Shown here piece after piece: positions 44,874 to 53,325 of a stretch of 64,000 nt of DNA. The position numbers were made by a program, and so were the translations under genes. Source of the DNA: an uncultured Prevotella sp. (GTDB lineage Bacteria; Bacteroidota; Bacteroidia; Bacteroidales; Bacteroidaceae). Location: positions 139,169-203,168 of the forward strand of contig CAKZVT010000040.1 of NCBI GenBank assembly GCA_937922435.1. Reading direction: 5' to 3'. The notes beneath the pieces are model-generated. The model did no database searches, had not been told where the DNA came from, and saw only the letters and a list, made by a program, of their open reading frames with translations. How positions within the stretch are numbered: position 1 is the stretch's first letter; the number at the start of each line of letters is the position of its first letter.

Positions 44874-44906
44874 ACATATAAACAAAATTCCTAATAACCC
44901 GGGAGT

Positions 44907-46406
44907 TTAACGAGTTGCCCTGAAACTTTCCATATTCTTATAGCGTTTTTTCATAAAACGGCGATAAATATTGGCAATCCACAAATTATACGTCATGATA
45001 AAAGCAATACCTGCAACGAGCAATACCGAATAGGAAGCGACCTCGCTAAATGAAATCCTTAACACGGATATAACTACTACGGGCAAAAACATCGCCACAA
45101 GCAAAGCTACCAATTGAAAATAATTATTTTCCACATTCCCTTTACTGATGAACTTCGTGTTAAGCGGCATTGTCTGCCTGTTGTATACCGCCATCTGCAT
45201 GAAAAGGCAATACACAGGCCCTGCCGTAAAGCACATCATTGAAAACAAAGCCAACAGGCTATGCTTGCCTGTAAACACAGTAGGAAGCATCAACAAGAAT
45301 GGCAGCACGAGAATAGAGCTGTAAAAAAAGTATTTCGCCTTAAGCAATTGCATTATATTTTCCTTATGCACAGCCAAGAAATCAATATAATTGCCCTCCG
45401 CACACATTATTTTTATCAGCGTATTTGCCCCATAAAGCAAAAACACATATGCAACCCAGAATATCTTTGAAAAATCATCTTGATACAAGTCTGTAAATGA
45501 AACCACAAGACTGAGAACAACAGCAAACAATGTGCTGAACACAAACGACTTACGCATATTCTTATTGCGCATAAGACTTTTTATTTCCAATTTCAGGTAT
45601 TCACCAGTCTGACCGTACCTGTCAAACATTCGGAATTCGGATACACTTCTCAACTTTCCGTCCCCCGCATTGGCGCTCTCCATATATGTAAGGCGATATT
45701 GCAGGCGTTTATTACCTTCTATGAATGCTCCCAACACCAATAATAAAACAATGTAATATAACGGATGCCAAAAAGTGAATCCCCACCCCAAAGACGACGA
45801 AATATCAAACAAAGCCCCTATGCCGTCAAAATAAAATGGCGAGAACAATACGGCGTAAACCACAACAGGCAATATCCACCACTTCAGGCTTTGGTTAATC
45901 ATTGTCCTGACCAGCATATACCATTGGCTGTTAATTGTAACGAACAGCTGGAAGGATACTATTATTCCCAATGAAGCGGCCAAGCCGTCACTGAAAAGCG
46001 TGGTCATCAATACATACGGAACTGTAACGGCAGTCCAAACAAGGTTATTGGGAGTGACTACGCTTGAGAGCACAAACATCTCGACACACATGTACTTTGG
46101 TATGGGAAGCAACGAATAAGGCTTGACAAGCTGTACCGGCGTCTGCTGGCTGACAAACCTGACAAAAAAGTCAACGACAAGGAAAAACGGCAGAAGCCCG
46201 AAAAGAAATTCATACGGTGTCTGCGAAGTTGACGCATTCGCTATCAGCGCCAACATTATAGCAATGAAAACGAGATACAACACGACAAAAGCGCCGCATA
46301 TATAAATCAAAACTTTGGCAACCTTGTTTTGCTCGTATGCCACGCTCCGCTTTTCTGCCAATTTTATATGGCGGCGGAGAGTTCTGAACAGTTGAAACTT
46401 ATTCAT
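44907..46406 (-). CDS. DUF5687 family membrane protein (ABC-exporter permease-like)
   Basis: A 499-residue polytopic protein with about ten to twelve hydrophobic spans and a basic N-terminus (LRRHIKLAEKRSVAYEQNKVAK). The overall layout and segments such as PVQLVKPYSLLPIPKYMCVEMFVLSSVVTPNN match DUF5687. In related genomes this family is usually paired with an ABC ATPase; here no ATPase gene is adjacent. The upstream neighbour is the LolA-like gene, separated by 67 bp on the same strand. Transport function is inferred. Confidence 0.8.
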   Translation of the reverse strand: MNKFQLFRTLRRHIKLAEKRSVAYEQNKVAKVLIYICGAFVVLYLVFIAIMLALIANASTSQTPYEFLFGLLPFFLVVDFFVRFVSQQTPVQLVKPYSLLPIPKYMCVEMFVLSSVVTPNNLVWTAVTVPYVLMTTLFSDGLAASLGIIVSFQLFVTINSQWYMLVRTMINQSLKWWILPVVVYAVLFSPFYFDGIGALFDISSSLGWGFTFWHPLYYIVLLLVLGAFIEGNKRLQYRLTYMESANAGDGKLRSVSEFRMFDRYGQTGEYLKLEIKSLMRNKNMRKSFVFSTLFAVVLSLVVSFTDLYQDDFSKIFWVAYVFLLYGANTLIKIMCAEGNYIDFLAVHKENIMQLLKAKYFFYSSILVLPFLLMLPTVFTGKHSLLALFSMMCFTAGPVYCLFMQMAVYNRQTMPLNTKFISKGNVENNYFQLVALLVAMFLPVVVISVLRISFSEVASYSVLLVAGIAFIMTYNLWIANIYRRFMKKRYKNMESFRATR

Positions 46407-46473
46407 GATATATAATTTGCAGATTACGGTTCCGCGTAGCCCCTGCCGCGTTTCAAAAGCAGCATTGTCCAGC

Positions 46474-47076
46474 TTACCTCAAATCGATTACCTCTGCGTT
46501 AGGGAAGTCTTTTGAATTGAATCTGAACGCCGCATCATTCAACTGCTTCGTCTTATAATTTGAAACTTTTATAGTCGTCCACCCGTTGCCTTGCCTCATC
46601 TTTATCGTTTGGGGCAAATAGTTCTTGCCGATTGTCACATACATTTCCTTGATTGTACGTTTCTGATTTATGGCGTACATGTGTATCTGCCAACCGCCGG
46701 AAACATTTTTCAATCCAAGTTTAAAACCGTTCTTGTATATGTTTATGAACTTGTACGGATTCATTGACTGCTGCTGCGCCTCCGTCGGCGTACTTATATT
46801 GACTTCCTGGCTGCTCTTGACATAAGTCCACTGCGTTTTGCCGTCATACCAAACGATTGCCTGCTGTGTACGGGCATTGAACTTATTGCCTTTTACCGAT
46901 ATCGTTCCAGACGAGTTTCCATATTTGCCACTCACGCTGAAGCTCGCGCTTATTCCTTTGTTGTTGCCAATAATCGAAGCTGTCTTATCCAATATCTTGC
47001 GAGCCTGGGTTGCATTTTGAGCATTGACACAAACAAACAGGAACAACGCAAAAAATACGAGTAACGACCTTTTCAT
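46474..47076 (-). CDS. LolA-like periplasmic lipoprotein carrier
   Basis: A 200-residue exported protein. The signal peptide MKRSLLVFFALFLFVCVNAQ is followed by the half-barrel LolA fold (ARKILDKTASIIGNNKGISASFSV..., then WYDGKTQWTYVKSSQEVNISTPTEAQQQSMNPYKFI). The start at 47076 is preferred over 47091 because it gives a standard signal peptide. It sits 73 bp downstream of ftsK, a synteny often seen for lolA in many bacteria. That supports a true LolA role in moving lipoproteins to the outer membrane. Confidence 0.88.
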   Translation of the reverse strand: MKRSLLVFFALFLFVCVNAQNATQARKILDKTASIIGNNKGISASFSVSGKYGNSSGTISVKGNKFNARTQQAIVWYDGKTQWTYVKSSQEVNISTPTEAQQQSMNPYKFINIYKNGFKLGLKNVSGGWQIHMYAINQKRTIKEMYVTIGKNYLPQTIKMRQGNGWTTIKVSNYKTKQLNDAAFRFNSKDFPNAEVIDLR

Positions 47077-47148
47077 TTTACACATTTCCATATTTATTAT
47101 AAGGTTGCAATATTATTTATATTCTGTCAAAACCAAGATTTGCGGATA

Positions 47149-49566
47149 TCACCGTTTCAATTGCGATAGGAGTTTCTCCAAGCTGCCCTCATCTTGAATA
47201 AGGACTTCACGAGGCTTGCCACCTTGCGCCGCTCCTACTATGCCGGCTTTTTCCATCTGGTCCATCAAGCGCCCTGCCCTGTTGTACCCTATTGAGAAAC
47301 GCCGCTGTATCATACTGGTCGACCCCTGCTGGCTAATAACTATCGCATGGGCAGCTTCTTCAAACAAGGGGTCAATGTTGTTCACTTCAAGGCCGCCGTT
47401 TCCAGACTCTCCGCCGTCGTCCATAGCTGGCTCTGGCAGTTCGAGAGGCTCAAGCGGACCGGGCTGTTCAGAGACATACCTGTTGATACGCTCTATCTCG
47501 GGAGTGTCAATGAAAGCGCATTGCACCCTGACGGGTTCGTTGCCGTTGAGGAACAACATGTCGCCACGGCCTATCAGTTGGTTTGCCCCCGGCCGGTCAA
47601 GTATTGTGCGCGAATCTATCATCTGGCTTACCCTGAACGCCATACGTCCGGGGAAGTTGGCCTTAATGTTACCCGTTATGATTGACGTCGTCGGCCTCTG
47701 CGTAGCTATGACCATATGTATTCCGACGGCGCGTGCCAACTGGGCTATGCGCGCTATAGGCAGCTCTATCTCCTTGCCGGCCGTCATTATGAGGTCACCG
47801 AACTCGTCGATTACCACGACTATGTACGGCATGTACTCATGGCCGTCGGTCAGTTTGAGCTGATGGTTCACATATTTCTTATTATACTCCTTGATGTTCC
47901 TTGCCCCGGCGAGCTTCAACAGGTCGTACCTTGTGTCCATCAGCTTGCACAGGCTGTTCAACGTGCGGATAACCTTCTTCACGTCGGTAATTATGGGTTC
48001 TTCGTTGTCGTCTGGCACCTTGGCCATGAAGTGCTGGGCGATTGGCGCATATACGCTGAACTCCACCTTCTTCGGGTCTATCAATACAAACTTCAACTCG
48101 TTGGGATGCTTCTTGTACAGCAACGACGTTATGATGGCATTAAGACCGACCGACTTTCCCTGGCCTGTCGCTCCAGCGACCAGAAGATGGGGCAGCTTGG
48201 CCAAGTCGACCATAAAGATTTCATTCGTGATGGTCTTGCCGATGGCGATTGGCAAGTCCATGGCGGTCTCTTGGAAACGCTTTGAGTTGAGTATGCTTTC
48301 CATCGAGACTATGTTCTGCTTCTTGTTGGGCACTTCAATACCGATGGTGCCCTTCCCCGGTATCGGTGCGATAATGCGTATTCCGAGAGCGGCAAGGCTA
48401 AGGGCGATGTCGTCTTCAAGGTTCCTTATCCTCGATATTTTCACGCCTTCGGCAGGAGTTATCTCATACAGGGTTATGGTAGGACCAACGGTAGCCATTA
48501 TCGTCTTGATTTGCACGCCAAAACTGTTGAGCACGTCCACGATGCGGTTCTTGTTGGCCGTCTGCTCCTTCATGTCGATGTAAGGCTTGCCGTCGTTGTC
48601 GTACTTCTTGAGCAGGTCAAGCGTGGGATACTTGTACTTGACCCACGGTTCGCGCGGGTCAATCGGCACGGAGAGGTCTTTCTGTCCCGACACGTCCTTC
48701 GAATCGGCCGCAGCCTCGCCGCCGGTCTCATTGATGATTATCTCCTGCGGCTTTTCCTTTACCGCCTCCGCGGCCTCTTCCTTGGCGGCCTTGTCGCCGG
48801 TGTCCTCCCCCTCGCTGAAGACGACGGTCTGCGGCTCAGGGTCGTCAAACGTCGTCGGGTCGTCCAGCGATTGTACGGTGTCCTCCTCCCGCCCGTCTTT
48901 GCCTGGGGCATTGGTCACCCCGAAAGTAACCTTTCTCGTCAGTGCGCCTATCGGGTTGAGTACATTGCGGACTACGTTGACAGTTTCCTTGCTCAAATAA
49001 GTAAGGAAGGCGATGGCTGTGAGTACCAGCAAGGCCGTCAACCCGTACACGCCTATGACGTTCTCCAGCCACTGGCTGCAGTACAGCCCGTGGTCACCAC
49101 CCGGATTATAGATGCGACTTCCCATCACGGGCGTCAGCACCTTGGCGGCCGCCACAGAGAGCCATATCATCATGACCATAAGGCATACAAACCATTTCAG
49201 CAGGTTTATCTTGTACGCCCTGACAAGCTTCAGCCCAGCCATCCCCATGAATACGGGAACGATGAAGGCCGAAAGCCCGAAGCACCTCGATATGAAAAAA
49301 TATGATACGAAAGCCCCCAGCGAACCGCAGCTGTTCTTGAACTCCCTGCCCTTGTTCAGTATGTCCTGCGACGTATGGTCCAATATGACGCTTTGGTCAT
49401 ACTGCCCGGTCGAGAAATAAGATATGAACGCGATAATCATGTATATCGACAGGAGTATCAGGACGACGCCCAAGATGAAATTCAGGATGTCGTTTTGGAG
49501 TATGGCTTTCAGCCCGACAACTTCACTGAAGGACTTGCCGGGACGCACGTTTTTCTTCTTGCCCAT
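47149..49566 (-). CDS. ftsK: DNA translocase FtsK
   Basis: An 805-residue septal DNA pump that clears chromosome dimers and recruits XerCD. Four N-terminal TM segments lie within residues 28-210. A charged, low-complexity linker covers about 225-300. The motor domain carries Walker A GATGQGKSVGLNA near residue 465 and Walker B VVVIDEFGDL, with ATQRPTTSIITGNIKANFPGR. The C-terminal gamma domain (STSMIQRRFSIGYNRAGRLMDQMEKAGIVG) reads polar KOPS sequences. A -7 box TACTTTTG (49590-49597, minus strand) lies upstream in the divergent gap with the exonuclease gene. Confidence 0.97.
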   Translation of the reverse strand: MGKKKNVRPGKSFSEVVGLKAILQNDILNFILGVVLILLSIYMIIAFISYFSTGQYDQSVILDHTSQDILNKGREFKNSCGSLGAFVSYFFISRCFGLSAFIVPVFMGMAGLKLVRAYKINLLKWFVCLMVMMIWLSVAAAKVLTPVMGSRIYNPGGDHGLYCSQWLENVIGVYGLTALLVLTAIAFLTYLSKETVNVVRNVLNPIGALTRKVTFGVTNAPGKDGREEDTVQSLDDPTTFDDPEPQTVVFSEGEDTGDKAAKEEAAEAVKEKPQEIIINETGGEAAADSKDVSGQKDLSVPIDPREPWVKYKYPTLDLLKKYDNDGKPYIDMKEQTANKNRIVDVLNSFGVQIKTIMATVGPTITLYEITPAEGVKISRIRNLEDDIALSLAALGIRIIAPIPGKGTIGIEVPNKKQNIVSMESILNSKRFQETAMDLPIAIGKTITNEIFMVDLAKLPHLLVAGATGQGKSVGLNAIITSLLYKKHPNELKFVLIDPKKVEFSVYAPIAQHFMAKVPDDNEEPIITDVKKVIRTLNSLCKLMDTRYDLLKLAGARNIKEYNKKYVNHQLKLTDGHEYMPYIVVVIDEFGDLIMTAGKEIELPIARIAQLARAVGIHMVIATQRPTTSIITGNIKANFPGRMAFRVSQMIDSRTILDRPGANQLIGRGDMLFLNGNEPVRVQCAFIDTPEIERINRYVSEQPGPLEPLELPEPAMDDGGESGNGGLEVNNIDPLFEEAAHAIVISQQGSTSMIQRRFSIGYNRAGRLMDQMEKAGIVGAAQGGKPREVLIQDEGSLEKLLSQLKR

Positions 49567-49694
49567 TGGAAATTTTGCCGTTTTATTTGCAAAAGTAATC
49601 GAAAATTGTCAGAACTGACCATACAACTCGCCTTTTTTTTATATTTTTGCACACCGCCTGCGAAGTCGCGCAGGCTTCATTTTGCATGTACATT

Positions 49695-50324
49695 ATGGGA
49701 AAAATTATATATGACAGATTTGACAAGCATGACATCTCCAAGCTCCCGAGAGCCGTTTTCGACGGGAGGATTATAGTCGTCACCACCCCGACCGACGCCG
49801 AGAAGGCCGTAGGCTACCTGCTATCGCAAGACATCCTCGGCATCGACACCGAGACGAAGCCGTCGTTCAGGAAGGGGCGCACCCACGAGGTAGCGCTACT
49901 GCAAGTGTCCACACACGACACGTGCTTCCTCTTCAGGCTCAATCTCACAGGCATGACGCCTGCCATAATAAGGCTGCTCGAGGATGTCAGCGTAAAGAAG
50001 GTGGGGCTGTCGCTGCACGACGACATCAACTCGCTGCACAAGCGCGCCGACTTCACTCCCGGCAACTTCATCGACCTACAGAAGCACGTAGGCGAACTGG
50101 GCATCGAGGACCTAAGCCTGCAAAAGCTCTACGCAAACTTCTTCCAGCAGAAAATAAGCAAGTCGGCCAGGCTAAGCAACTGGGAAACCGACATACTCAC
50201 CGACAGCCAGAAGCTGTACGCCGCCACCGATGCGTGGGCCTGCATCAACATATACGAAGAGCTGCTGCGCCTTGAAAGGACGGGCGACTACCAACTTGTA
50301 AAATCCGAAGCACATGAGAACTGA
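49695..50324 (+). CDS. DEDDy 3'-5' exonuclease (RNase D-like)
   Basis: A 209-residue single-domain nuclease. The four acidic positions are in GIDTETKPSF (D, E), SLHDDINSL (D) and YAATDAWACINIYE (Y...D), making it DEDDy type. It lacks HRDC domains, so it is shorter than RNase D. The frame is open from 49647, but the ATG at 49695 (MGKIIYDRFDKHDI) is preferred; a -7 box TATTTTTG is at 49642-49649. It overlaps the downstream methyltransferase gene by 11 bp, suggesting an RNA-processing unit. Confidence 0.9.
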   Translation: MGKIIYDRFDKHDISKLPRAVFDGRIIVVTTPTDAEKAVGYLLSQDILGIDTETKPSFRKGRTHEVALLQVSTHDTCFLFRLNLTGMTPAIIRLLEDVSVKKVGLSLHDDINSLHKRADFTPGNFIDLQKHVGELGIEDLSLQKLYANFFQQKISKSARLSNWETDILTDSQKLYAATDAWACINIYEELLRLERTGDYQLVKSEAHEN

Positions 50325-51510
50325 CAACACATACAAAAACGTATACCTCAAACGAGGCAAGGAAGAGAGCCTTAAGCGGTTTCACCCCTGGGTGTTCTCC
50401 GGGGCGATAAGCCGTATCGACGAGGGCGTCGGCGAAGGCGACACCGTGCGCGTACTGACCGACAAGGGCGAGTTCGCCGCCGTGGGCCATTTCCAAATAG
50501 GCAGCATCGCCGTGCGCGTACTATCGTTCGACGACATCACAATTGACGCCGCGTTCTGGCGCGCGCGGCTCGACTCTGCCTTGCGGATGCGCCAGGCCAT
50601 AGGCATAGCCGACAACCCTGCGAACAACACCTTCCGCCTCGTACACGGCGAGGGCGACAACCTGCCCGGGCTCGTCATAGACTGCTACGGCAAGACCGCC
50701 GTGATGCAGGCTCACAGCGTAGGCATGCACGTATGCCGCCACGACATCGCGGAGGCCATCGCCGCCGTCATGGGCGACCGTATAGAGAACGTCTACTACA
50801 AGAGCGAGACCACCCTGCCTTACAAGGCCGGGCTGGGACAGGCGGACGGCTTCATATACGGCGGCTGCGACGACAACGTAGCCGTGGAGAACGGACTGAA
50901 GTTCTACGTCGACTGGCTGAAGGGGCAAAAGACAGGTTTCTTCGTCGACCAGCGCGACAACCGCCTGCTGCTGGAGCGCTACTCGCGAGGCAGGGCTGTG
51001 CTCAACATGTTCTGCTACACGGGCGGCTTCTCCGTCTACGCCATGCGCGGAGGGGCGAGCCTCGTCCACTCCGTAGACAGCAGCGAGAAGGCCGTCGAGC
51101 TGACAAAAGCCAACATAGCCCTCAACTTCCCAGGCGACAGCCGCCACGAGGCGTTCTGCCAAGACGCGTTCAAGTATCTTGACACGGCCGGCGGCAAATA
51201 CGAGCTCGTAGTGCTCGACCCCCCGGCCTTCGCCAAGCACCGCGCAGCCCTGCACAACGCGTTGAAAGGCTACACGCGCCTCAACCTCAAGGCCCTCGAG
51301 CGCATCAAGAGCGGCGGCATTCTGTTTACTTTCAGCTGCAGCCAGGTAGTTACCAAAGACCACTTCCGCAACGCCGTGTTCACCGCCGCCGCCCTGGCCA
51401 AGAGGAACGTCAGGATACTGCACCAGCTCCACCAGCCTGCCGACCACCCCGTAAACATATACCACCCCGAAGGGGAATACCTTAAAGGGCTTGTGCTCTA
51501 TGTTGAATAA
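50314..51510 (+). CDS. Class I rRNA large-subunit methyltransferase, RlmI-like
   Basis: A 398-residue SAM-dependent m5C RNA methyltransferase. An N-terminal PUA domain (KNVYLKRGKEESLKRFHPWVFSGAI) is followed by the RlmI-type region (FHVDWLKGQKTGFFVDQRDNR-like YVDWLKGQKTGFFVDQRDN), the SAM loop LNMFCYTGGFSVYA, and motif IV LDPPAFAKH. A late TFSCSQ segment contains the catalytic Cys. It probably modifies 23S rRNA C1962-equivalent. It overlaps both neighbours by 11 bp. The G+C content is far above most of the window. Confidence 0.92.
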   Translation: MRTDNTYKNVYLKRGKEESLKRFHPWVFSGAISRIDEGVGEGDTVRVLTDKGEFAAVGHFQIGSIAVRVLSFDDITIDAAFWRARLDSALRMRQAIGIADNPANNTFRLVHGEGDNLPGLVIDCYGKTAVMQAHSVGMHVCRHDIAEAIAAVMGDRIENVYYKSETTLPYKAGLGQADGFIYGGCDDNVAVENGLKFYVDWLKGQKTGFFVDQRDNRLLLERYSRGRAVLNMFCYTGGFSVYAMRGGASLVHSVDSSEKAVELTKANIALNFPGDSRHEAFCQDAFKYLDTAGGKYELVVLDPPAFAKHRAALHNALKGYTRLNLKALERIKSGGILFTFSCSQVVTKDHFRNAVFTAAALAKRNVRILHQLHQPADHPVNIYHPEGEYLKGLVLYVE

Positions 51511-52861
51511 GCGCTTCCTGCATAAGGTGTCGCGCTTCATCGCCCAGCACGGGCTTATGGAGCACAGCCGCAAGTACCTCGTCGCCCTGTCGGGCGGAGC
51601 CGACAGCGTGGCCCTGACGCTCGCCCTCAAGGAGCTGGGCTACGACGTCGAGGCCGCCCACTGCAACTTCCGCCTGCGCGGCAGCGAGTCTGAACGCGAC
51701 GAGAACTTCTGCAAAGACTTCTGCAACGACAACGGCATCAGCCTCCACCTTGCCCATTTCGACACCGCCACCTACGCCGCCCTGCACAAGGTAAGCATAG
51801 AGATGGCCGCGCGCAACCTGCGCTACGACTATTTCAGCCGCCTGGCCGCCGACATAGGCGCGGCCGCCACCTGCGTGGCCCACCATCAGGACGACTCCGT
51901 AGAGACCGTCCTGCTCAACCTCATAAGGGGCACAGGCGTCGACGGCCTTACCGGCATAAAGCCGCGTAACGGCGGCATAGTGCGCCCCCTGCTCTGCGTC
52001 ACGCGCGATGAGATAGAGACCGCCATGGCCGAGGCCGGCCAGGCGTACGTCACCGACAGCACCAACCTTGTGAACGATGTCGTACGCAACAAAATACGCC
52101 TCGACATCCTCCCCCTCATGAGAACCATCAACCCCTCCGCCAGCCAAAGCATCGCCGCCACCGCCCGACGCGTCTCCGAGGCCGCCGCCGCGCTCGATGC
52201 AATGGCCGCTAAAGCCGCCGCAGAGGCCGTCAGTCACCGGGGCCGCGCCACACTCATAAGCATACCCTCGCTCATGGCGCAGCCAGCGCCCGGCTACACG
52301 CTCTTCAAACTGCTAAAGGGCTACGCCTTCACCCCGACACAGATAGAGCAGCTACGCCAAGCCATGCAGGCAGGGCCGGGGCGCACATTCACCTCGCCCA
52401 CTCACACGCTGCTCGTAGACCGCGACAGCCTCGTCATCGAGCCCAACGCCAACGCCGCGCCGCGTCCGCTCGTCATCCCCGAATGCGGCACATACCTATA
52501 CGGCGAGCACGCCAAGTTCAGGATAGCCAAGACCTTACGCGACCAGAACTTCAAAATCCCAACTGGCGACAAGCGCCGCTGCATGGCCGACGCCTCGGCC
52601 GTGGCCTTCCCCCTAACCGTTAGGCCGGCCGCCCCGGGCGACCGCTTCACCCCCTTCGGAATGAAGGGCACTAAGCTCGTAAGCGACTACCTTACCGACG
52701 CCAAGCTCAACCTCTTCGACAAGCGCCGCCAGCCCATCGTCGCCGACGCACGGGGGCGCATCGTCTGGCTCGTCGGCCTGCGCACAGACAACCGATTCCG
52801 CATAACCGACAAGACAACGGAGGTTATCGAAATCACGTACACTGCGGACGAAGGCGCATAA
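51500..52861 (+). CDS. tilS: tRNA(Ile)-lysidine synthase
   Basis: Ligates lysine to C34 of tRNA-Ile(CAT) so that it reads AUA; essential. The PP-loop SGGADSVAL lies near residues 31-39, with HCNFRLRGSESERDE and HHQDDSVETVLLNLIRGTG. The C-terminal TilS domains follow (FTPFGMKGTKLVSDYLTDAKLNLFDKRRQPIV). The frame opens with TTG at 51491, but the ATG at 51500 (MLNKRFLHKV) is the likely start and overlaps the previous gene by 11 bp. It is very G+C-rich with Ala-rich stretches. It is followed by array G and a double terminator. Confidence 0.95.
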   Translation: MLNKRFLHKVSRFIAQHGLMEHSRKYLVALSGGADSVALTLALKELGYDVEAAHCNFRLRGSESERDENFCKDFCNDNGISLHLAHFDTATYAALHKVSIEMAARNLRYDYFSRLAADIGAAATCVAHHQDDSVETVLLNLIRGTGVDGLTGIKPRNGGIVRPLLCVTRDEIETAMAEAGQAYVTDSTNLVNDVVRNKIRLDILPLMRTINPSASQSIAATARRVSEAAAALDAMAAKAAAEAVSHRGRATLISIPSLMAQPAPGYTLFKLLKGYAFTPTQIEQLRQAMQAGPGRTFTSPTHTLLVDRDSLVIEPNANAAPRPLVIPECGTYLYGEHAKFRIAKTLRDQNFKIPTGDKRRCMADASAVAFPLTVRPAAPGDRFTPFGMKGTKLVSDYLTDAKLNLFDKRRQPIVADARGRIVWLVGLRTDNRFRITDKTTEVIEITYTADEGA

Positions 52862-52911
52862 ACACACATTTGTTAAAAACATCTATAACACATTGACATA
52901 CAACATCTTAC

Positions 52912-52970
52912 AAAAGGCGGTCTTTTGCTATACGAAAGACCGCCTTTTAGCTTGCCGTTGATGACCTTTT
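52912..52970. repeat. 22-bp phased palindrome array G (3-4 units)
   Basis: Centres are 52919, 52941 and 52963, exactly 22 bp apart, with a weaker fourth at 52985. Units 1 and 2 (AAAAGGCGGTCTTTT and GAAAGACCGCCTTTT) are complementary and can fold into a 14-bp stem at 52912-52948. The array may therefore also stop tilS transcription. Confidence 0.83.
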
Positions 52971-52997
52971 GCATCACAATAAACGGCAACACACGTA

Positions 52998-53048
52998 CGG
53001 ACGGCCTCTCGAGGCCGTCCGCATTTTTTGCGGCACACCGCAAAAAAT
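52998..53048. terminator. Back-to-back hairpins after tilS
   Basis: The 11-bp stem CGGACGGCCTC / complement (52998-53008, 53011-53021) is followed by ATTTTTT. That T tract is itself the left arm of a second hairpin (53023-53033 / 53038-53048, loop CACA). This makes a strong two-way terminator between tilS and lon. Confidence 0.85.
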
Positions 53049-53325
53049 CATATTTCTTACTTCTTGTTTTCTTGTAAAATGCGCACTCTCCCCGTCCGCC
53101 CCAGGCAGACGTGCACCCCCACACAAGGAACGCCCTAAGGGCGCAACTTACTTTATTTTTATTAAAAAACGCGCATAAGAAAGAATATGTCGGCCGAATT
53201 GAGTAAATTTGCACCCCAATAACCATTTTTGAAAGAACCACGGCGACGGACGGGCCAAGGGGGACAGCGGGGCGCGGTGCGCCCCCACGCCAGCCGGCCT
53301 CGCCCGTCGACGCAGACAAAGACTT

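Noticed and set aside
50521..51630. 369-codon open frame on the minus strand opposite the RlmI-like gene
   Set aside because: A shadow of the G+C-rich coding strand: composition is Val/Gly/Ala-repetitive, there are no domains, and the + strand gene has clear methyltransferase motifs.
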